A stretch of 64,000 bases of DNA, taken from NCBI GenBank assembly GCA_017893485.1, contig CM030366.1, positions 205,469,798 to 205,533,797 of the forward strand, in the 5' to 3' direction. A program made the position numbers and the translations under genes. This DNA comes from Hemerocallis citrina (taxonomy: Eukaryota; Streptophyta; Magnoliopsida; Asparagales; Asphodelaceae). A model generated the notes under the pieces. That model made no database searches. It had not been told where the DNA came from and was given only the letters and a program-made list of their open reading frames with translations. Positions 59,015 through 64,000 of this stretch are shown here, piece after piece. Position 1 is the first letter of the stretch. Every line of letters starts with the position of its first letter.

Positions 59015-60073
59015 ATGGCTCCTAAGCGTTCTAAGAGGTCTCATGAGGCTAGCTCATCTCAAGATTACTCACAATATTTGTTGAGTCCAGATCTATTAGA
59101 ACGTTGGCAATTAATGTGTAGCATTATTATTTTCCCGGGTCGTTTTGTTAATTTTGGTGATTTGGATAGGTTTAATCTTGTACCCCTATTCCAAAATTGT
59201 AGTCTCTACGATTATCTCTCTTTAGCTAATCAACCCGACTATTACCCACAACTAATCTATCTCTTCTATACAAACATGAGAGTTGTTCAATTAAGAGATG
59301 GAGATGTTGTGATTCGTTCTTCAGTCCAAAATACCAAGATAACTCTCACACCCGAGAGGATCAATCAAGTAATGGGTATTGATGACGAAGGACTTGATTT
59401 AGGTGACATAGTCCTTGATGATTTTTCTATCTTATCTAAAATATTTTTGCCAAATCAAGGACCCCCAATGACTAGCAAAAACATAACACCTGTTGTCAAA
59501 TTAGTTGCTAGAATACTTGCTTATAACATTCTTCCCAAAAGAGGAAGTTATGATCAGTATTCGATGGAATTGCAACAAGCTGTTTATGCCATTTTTGGTA
59601 AAATAGCTATTAATTGGGGTCGTGTCATTTTCTCTAAGCTTCAACAACATCATGTTCATTTTCTACCCTTTGGAGGTCTCCTCACCAGGGTCTTTACAGC
59701 TTATGATATTGATCTCAACTCCGAGACCAATGTCGTTAAGCAATATGAATGCTTCGATCGTGCTAGTTTAGCACGTATGAAGCTTCTTGATCCTCCTCCT
59801 AGAACAACCTCTAGGTCTCCTCCTCCTTCTCAAGTTCCTTTGGCTTCTAGTGCTAGACCTTCAGCCTCCTCTAGCTCCTCTCTTCCCCATGCTAGATATG
59901 AAGATCCAGCTACTCTCTATGACTGTGTCAATTATCTTATGAGACTTGCAGTCAATGTTGATTCTCAGCTTCAATCTCTTGACTCCAAAATTGATCACCT
60001 AACCGGTCTCTTCACTTCTCAAATTCACCCTCCTTCTCAAGCTGCTGATGAAGACTCCGAAGAGGACGATTGA
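59015..60073 (+). CDS. Envelope-like third ORF of the Sirevirus-like element (352 aa)
   Basis: Open from ATG at 59015. The central part reads LVPLFQNCSLYDYL, YPQLIYLFYTNMRVV and LTPERINQVMGID, the pattern of the putative plant transposon protein domain found in the extra ORF of Sireviruses and Athila-type elements. It continues with a helical region, a serine/proline-rich hinge (residues about 265-300) and a predicted coiled coil (LYDCVNYLMRLAVNVDSQLQ, SLDSKIDHL), ending in an acidic tail. No signal peptide or clear membrane segment is seen, so an envelope function is doubtful. The frame is intact although pol is deleted. Role unknown. Confidence 0.75.
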   Translation: MAPKRSKRSHEASSSQDYSQYLLSPDLLERWQLMCSIIIFPGRFVNFGDLDRFNLVPLFQNCSLYDYLSLANQPDYYPQLIYLFYTNMRVVQLRDGDVVIRSSVQNTKITLTPERINQVMGIDDEGLDLGDIVLDDFSILSKIFLPNQGPPMTSKNITPVVKLVARILAYNILPKRGSYDQYSMELQQAVYAIFGKIAINWGRVIFSKLQQHHVHFLPFGGLLTRVFTAYDIDLNSETNVVKQYECFDRASLARMKLLDPPPRTTSRSPPPSQVPLASSARPSASSSSSLPHARYEDPATLYDCVNYLMRLAVNVDSQLQSLDSKIDHLTGLFTSQIHPPSQAADEDSEEDD

Positions 60074-60489
60074 AGCTTATTATTCGTTATTATGTAATTT
60101 TCTATTTTCTATATATTGATGAACTTATTTATGTATGAGACATTTATTAGTTTATTTATGTGCAAAAGACTGGTTATTTTTTGTTTTTGTTGATGACAAA
60201 GGGGGAGAAATATCCTCTTATTATGTGTTTTCTGTGTTTTGTTATATTTCTGTGTTTCTCTGGTAAGTCGACTGGCTACAAGCATATCAGTCGACTGATG
60301 TTACTGTATCTGTGATCCTACTATGTATGTTTATTTTTGTCTGATCAGTCGCCTCCTCTATTGTTAAGTCGACTGATACACTTACTTTATGATACATCTT
60401 TATGTATGCATGTTGTATCTTTAATAGGGAGAGCATATCATTACTATGCTTGTATATTTTTTGTTATTATCAGCTATTGTGTTGTCATC

Positions 60490-60505
60490 ATCAAAAAGGG
60501 GGAAA
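60490..60505 (+). other. Polypurine tract
   Basis: AAAAAGGGGGAAA directly before the 3' LTR. A second GGGGGAGAAA tract lies at about 60200, as multiple tracts are known in Sireviruses. Confidence 0.8.
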
Positions 60506-61916
60506 TGTTGATTCTTGATTTTGATGATCACAACACACTGCACATGTATCAATGCTAAACTTACAGGTGCTATACACAAAGGACTTACTACTATACAGCT
60601 GAATAAATGAACAAGCACAAAAGCTCCAGATAAAGACAATGGCTAAAGCTTCATTCAAGACTCAAGACTCAAGACTCAAGACTCAAGCTCAAATGTGTCA
60701 ATATTTTGTCATATCTTGTAAACAGTGTAATTTTTACTTTTGTTGAGTCTTAGCATGATTGTAAAGCCTTGTCACACACACATACACTCACTATTTTATA
60801 ATGTGTGTTTTTCAAAAACAACAAAAAAGAGTCAAAACAGTTTGAAGTAATTTAACTGTTGAGTACCAGTCGACTGATGCCTCTGGCAGTCGACTGATGC
60901 CTCTGGCAGTCGACTGGCAGTACAAAACTGTTTAAATTTATTCAAACTCTGACCAGTCGACTCATTATGGCAACCCAGTCGACTGTTCGAGTGCTTTTGA
61001 CCGTTTTTCTGTTTTCAAAATCGATTTTTCAAAATCAAAATCTTTAAGATCCGTTGGTTGACAGTTGGAATAACTGTCTCCCAACGTCCAGGAGATCTAA
61101 CTCTATAAATAGAGTTCAGATCTCACTGAAAAGATCTTACAACAACACTTTTTAAGATTCCGAGCATTCTTGAGATTTCTAAGAGAAAAAGTGAAAAAGC
61201 TTTCAAAGTTTCAAATCTCTGGTTCTCTACACTCAGTCTAGTATAACAACGATTTCGTTCTGGACTGGGTATAGAAGTCGACCTATTTTTAGCCACGTTC
61301 TACAACACATTACACCAACAAGGCTATAGGTTGACTGTAAGATTTTTATTGTTTCTTTTTGCTCTCGGTTGGAGAGTTAGACTCTAGGGTGTAGAGTCGG
61401 TCGTTCACTCTTGGTAGTAGAGTGGGTCTGCTTTCTCTGGTTGAGAGAAAGGTCTACGGGTTAGACAAGGTTGTTGTCTTAACGCCGTAGGGTATTCTTG
61501 TAAACTTGTTTTTCAAGAATAGTGGAAATCTCAAGTGGGTTGCTAGGGGACTGGATGTAGGTCGGAAGTACCGAACCAGGATATATCTTGTGTACTCTGT
61601 GATTGGCTGTCTTGATCTTGCATTTACTTTTTGTTTACTTAAGTTCTGTGAAACTTGTCTGGACAGTTGACTCCTTGCACTATCAGTCGACTGGTCAGTC
61701 TCGTATAAGTTGTACATTAACTGTGCCTTCAGTCGCCTGTCTCATCTTTAAGTCGACTGCACAGAGTTGTTATATTTTCTTTTATTTGGTCATATCAGTC
61801 GACTGGTTCACAACTAAGTCGACTGCACCGAAGAAAATTTTATTTATTCCGCAGTTTTTTAATTAACACTATTCACCCCCCTCTAGTGTTTGTTGCTTCG
61901 CCTACAGGATCCAACA
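60506..61916 (+). repeat. 3' LTR of the Sirevirus-like element
   Basis: Same length as the 5' LTR, seven visible differences. TATA box at 61104-61111. Confidence 0.95.
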
Positions 61917-63956
61917 ATCCCAACCATCGATAAGAGATCCTACGGCTGAGAACTTTTACACACGATAAGGGCCTCTTCTCACCATCTCATAATAGACTTA
62001 CTCATGTATATATATAGAGTCAATAAAACCAGTAGCTCAGAACACACTATTCTCATTAGGACTGCATTTGGGTTCCGTGCCAACTAGAATATGACGGATA
62101 AATAATCAAGCATAAATACAACAAGCCGAAAAAATTATTTAGATCATAAAGTGTTTCGCATCACTGCCTACACCAACACACCAAAGGAGAGAATCAAACC
62201 CCAAAAGGCTTAAATGAGTATCCAAATCATACGCATCCAACCATTACAAAAATATAGGGATACATTCAATCTCATCACTGCCCAAAAATCAGATGAATTA
62301 GGCTGGACTCAGATCACTTAAATGTAAGCTAAGTGTTGAGGCATTAGGGATTCCACAACATTCATTCATTTCTTCCCCATATTCTCTCCCGCTCATTCCC
62401 TTAACTCTATTCAACTTTGCATAATTATCATGGTACACAACAAAATATGCTTCAAAATAATAATTTCAATCCCCAAAAATAAATAACCAACTTATATCAA
62501 AATGTGACTCATCATTTCCTACATACACAACCAAAAGAAAATGAAAGAAATTGAACAGAAATTATAAAAGTATGTATGAGAATCAAACACTTCCCTCCGA
62601 AATCTGAGCCTGTAATGGCAGTCAAGGACAGAGGGCGTCAAGCGTCAGTCAAACCCACCGCGATAAGGGGTTTCGATATGCACAAAATGGCCCCAAATTG
62701 AAGACAGATCTCATGAGCTTAGAGTTTCGATTTGGGTTTTCTGATTTGAGATCGGGGATGAAAGAAATGAGATGGTGAGCATACATATTTTCAGTATTTG
62801 AGATCTAGCATTTTGATTTAGGGGCTGGGGTTTCTCTTCGAATCGCTCAGGAATCGAAACCCTAATCGTGATTTGGGTTTGTTATCGAAGAGAGAGAGAG
62901 AGAACCCTACTAAGAGTAGAAATCGAAACCCTAATTGCGATTTGGATTTTTGTCGCAGAGAAAGAGAGAGAGAACCCACTGAGAGTAGAAATTGAAACCC
63001 TAATCGCGATTTGGGTTTGTCGTCGAAGAGAGAGGCAAAACCCACTAAGAGTATAAATCGAAACCGTAACAGTGATTTGGGTTTCTCCTCAGAGAGAGAG
63101 AGAGAGAGAGAGAACGGTTTGTCGTCGAGGAGAGAGAGAGAACAGCTCACAATAAGAAGTAGGGTTTTGTCGATAAAGAAAGAGACAGAGTGGGAGGGAG
63201 AGGACAAAGAAGTAGGGTTTTCTCGACAACGATAGAGACAGAGCGGGAGGGAGAAGGAATGAGCTGAGCAAGAAAGAAGTGGGGATATGAAATTGACCAT
63301 TTTGCCCCTCAACTACTCAGCCGTTGTTAGGGATCAAATCTGAGCCCTTTGATCGCGATCAAACACGATCGGACGGCTGAGAACTTTAGCTCACGATAAG
63401 AAGTTGAGCTCACCATCTCATAATTAGCATTGGTATCGGGTCAGGTCGGATCGGGTCGGGTCGGGTCCTTCACTCCCGGACCCGAACCCGGACCCGGTCC
63501 CTTACGGGTCCAAAAATTGGACCCAGACCCAGACCCCTGAGGACCGGATCCAGTTCTGGGTCCGGTGCCTATTAAAATATTCCTACTCGTTCGGGTAGGA
63601 GCGGGAGTGTGAGCGGCGAGCGGATGTGGCAAAGAGAGGATTTAGAATAGAGGAGAGAAGAAAAAGACATGAGTTTTGAGTTTGGAAGAGGAAGATTTAG
63701 AATTGAGGAGGAAGAAGGGGAGGAATGAGGATAGATTATTTATTTTTAGGTTAATTTTTTGGGTTTTTTTTAACGGGTTCGGGTTCGGGTCCGGGTCCGG
63801 GTCCGGGTCGGGTATCTTTTGAGCGAACCCGGACCCGGACCCGAAAGTACAACGGGTCCCATTTTAGGACTCGGACCCGGAATGGCCGGGTCGGTTCCTG
63901 TACAATGTCGGGTCCGGATCGGGTCCGGGTATTTATACCAATGCTACTCATAATAG

Positions 63957-63957
<1 letters not shown>
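61917..63957 (-). mobile_element. Unclassified repeat family, copy 2 (outer part)
   Basis: Inverted match to 35941-37400, including CTCACCATCTCATAATAGAC at 61976 and the outer end CTCATAATAGAC at 63947-63958. The GTTTCGATTTGGG repeats and GATCGCGATCAAA motif are conserved. The outer end is interrupted by the hAT-type element at 63425-63946. Confidence 0.7.
63425..63946. mobile_element. hAT-type miniature element, 522 bp
   Basis: Terminal inverted repeats TAGCATTGGTAT / ATACCAATGCTA and a perfect 8-bp target duplication CTCATAAT (63417-63424 and 63947-63954) define it. Subterminal regions are rich in GGGTC(C/G)GG repeats in opposite orientation at the two ends. It has no coding capacity. Size of the duplication and TAG...CTA ends indicate the hAT superfamily. 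Confidence 0.85.

Positions 63958-63961
<4 letters not shown>

Positions 63962-63992
<31 letters not shown>
63962..63992. repeat. (TG)n microsatellite
   Basis: About 15 TG units abutting the outer end of the repeat family (ATAATAGACTC). Confidence 0.95.
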
Positions 63993-63996
<4 letters not shown>

Positions 63997-64000
63997 GAAA

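Larger units (their letters stand above)
54549..61916 (+). mobile_element. Ty1/copia retrotransposon, Sirevirus-like, young but internally deleted
   Basis: LTRs of 1411 bp each (54549-55959 and 60506-61916) with 7 visible differences, and a perfect ATCCC duplication (54544-54548 and 61917-61921). The initiator-Met PBS lies at 55962-55973 and the polypurine tract AAAAAGGGGGAAA directly before the 3' LTR. Gene order is gag, RT (second half)-RNase H, then a separate envelope-like ORF, an arrangement known from Sireviruses. Protease, integrase and the first half of RT are missing. Confidence 0.93.

Noticed and set aside
58779..59084. Frame of 101 codons before the envelope-like ORF
   Set aside because: Overlaps the start of the 352-codon ORF in another frame and has low-complexity serine/phenylalanine content; more likely leader sequence.

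Overview
This is a repeat-dominated, AT-rich piece of a flowering-plant nuclear genome. It has spliced genes with plant-type TATA boxes, plant LTR-retrotransposon lineages primed by initiator-Met and (probably) Asp tRNAs, an L1-type LINE, a Mutator element carrying a plant mobile domain gene, and exon pieces that look like plant LSM5 and the proteasome ATPase RPT6. I see no intact housekeeping gene, no rRNA or tRNA gene and no CRISPR array. Species or family cannot be fixed from the sequence.

Left part (1-23.75 kb): a local cluster of small multi-pass membrane-protein genes, all on the minus strand, of two related types. The cluster arose by segmental duplication. Type I copies lie at 330-620 (3' tail only), 12432-13145 (pseudogene) and 20906-21673 (one in-frame TAG). 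Type II copies lie at 3857-4486 (open) and 23290-35467 (split by a transposon). Between them sit a miniature Helitron (3295-3530), a Copia LTR-gag remnant (5081-5664), a nearly full-length L1-type LINE (6372-10416), a LINE fragment with a TA microsatellite (10735-11100), and a solo LTR inserted in another solo LTR (13930-20577).

Middle (23.75-42.2 kb): the type II gene copy is broken by a solo LTR (23752-35399). That LTR is broken by an 8.5-kb Mutator-like element (24507-33029) with about 400-bp terminal inverted repeats, carrying a decayed plant mobile domain (PMD) gene and a transposase stub. The transposase stub is itself split by another solo LTR (28301-32158). Target-site duplications and re-joinable flanks support every level. 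A further solo LTR occupies 39528-42226.

Right part (42.2-64 kb): an unclassified repeat family (outer ends at about 35941 and 63957, inverted to each other) carries exon pieces resembling RPT6 and LSM5. Two young LTR retrotransposons inserted here. One is an Athila-like Ty3/gypsy element (43191-53021, minus strand, 4 differences seen between its 1599-bp LTRs), which landed in the LSM5-like last exon. The other is a Sirevirus-like Ty1/copia element (54549-61916, plus strand, 7 differences seen between its 1411-bp LTRs). It has lost protease, integrase and the front of RT but keeps gag, the end of pol and an intact envelope-like ORF. Both unrelated elements are studded with the same 10-bp palindrome CAGTCGACTG, even inside coding sequence. 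A 522-bp hAT-type miniature element closes the window (63425-63946).

Functionally the window is a transposon graveyard with a few recent arrivals. The only host-type ORF that is still open is the type II membrane protein at 3857-4486. The most unusual observations are the palindrome shared by two retrotransposon superfamilies, the locus-specific minisatellite cassettes at one fixed place in a family of solo LTRs, the exon-capturing repeat family, and the four-deep nest around the PMD-carrying Mutator element.
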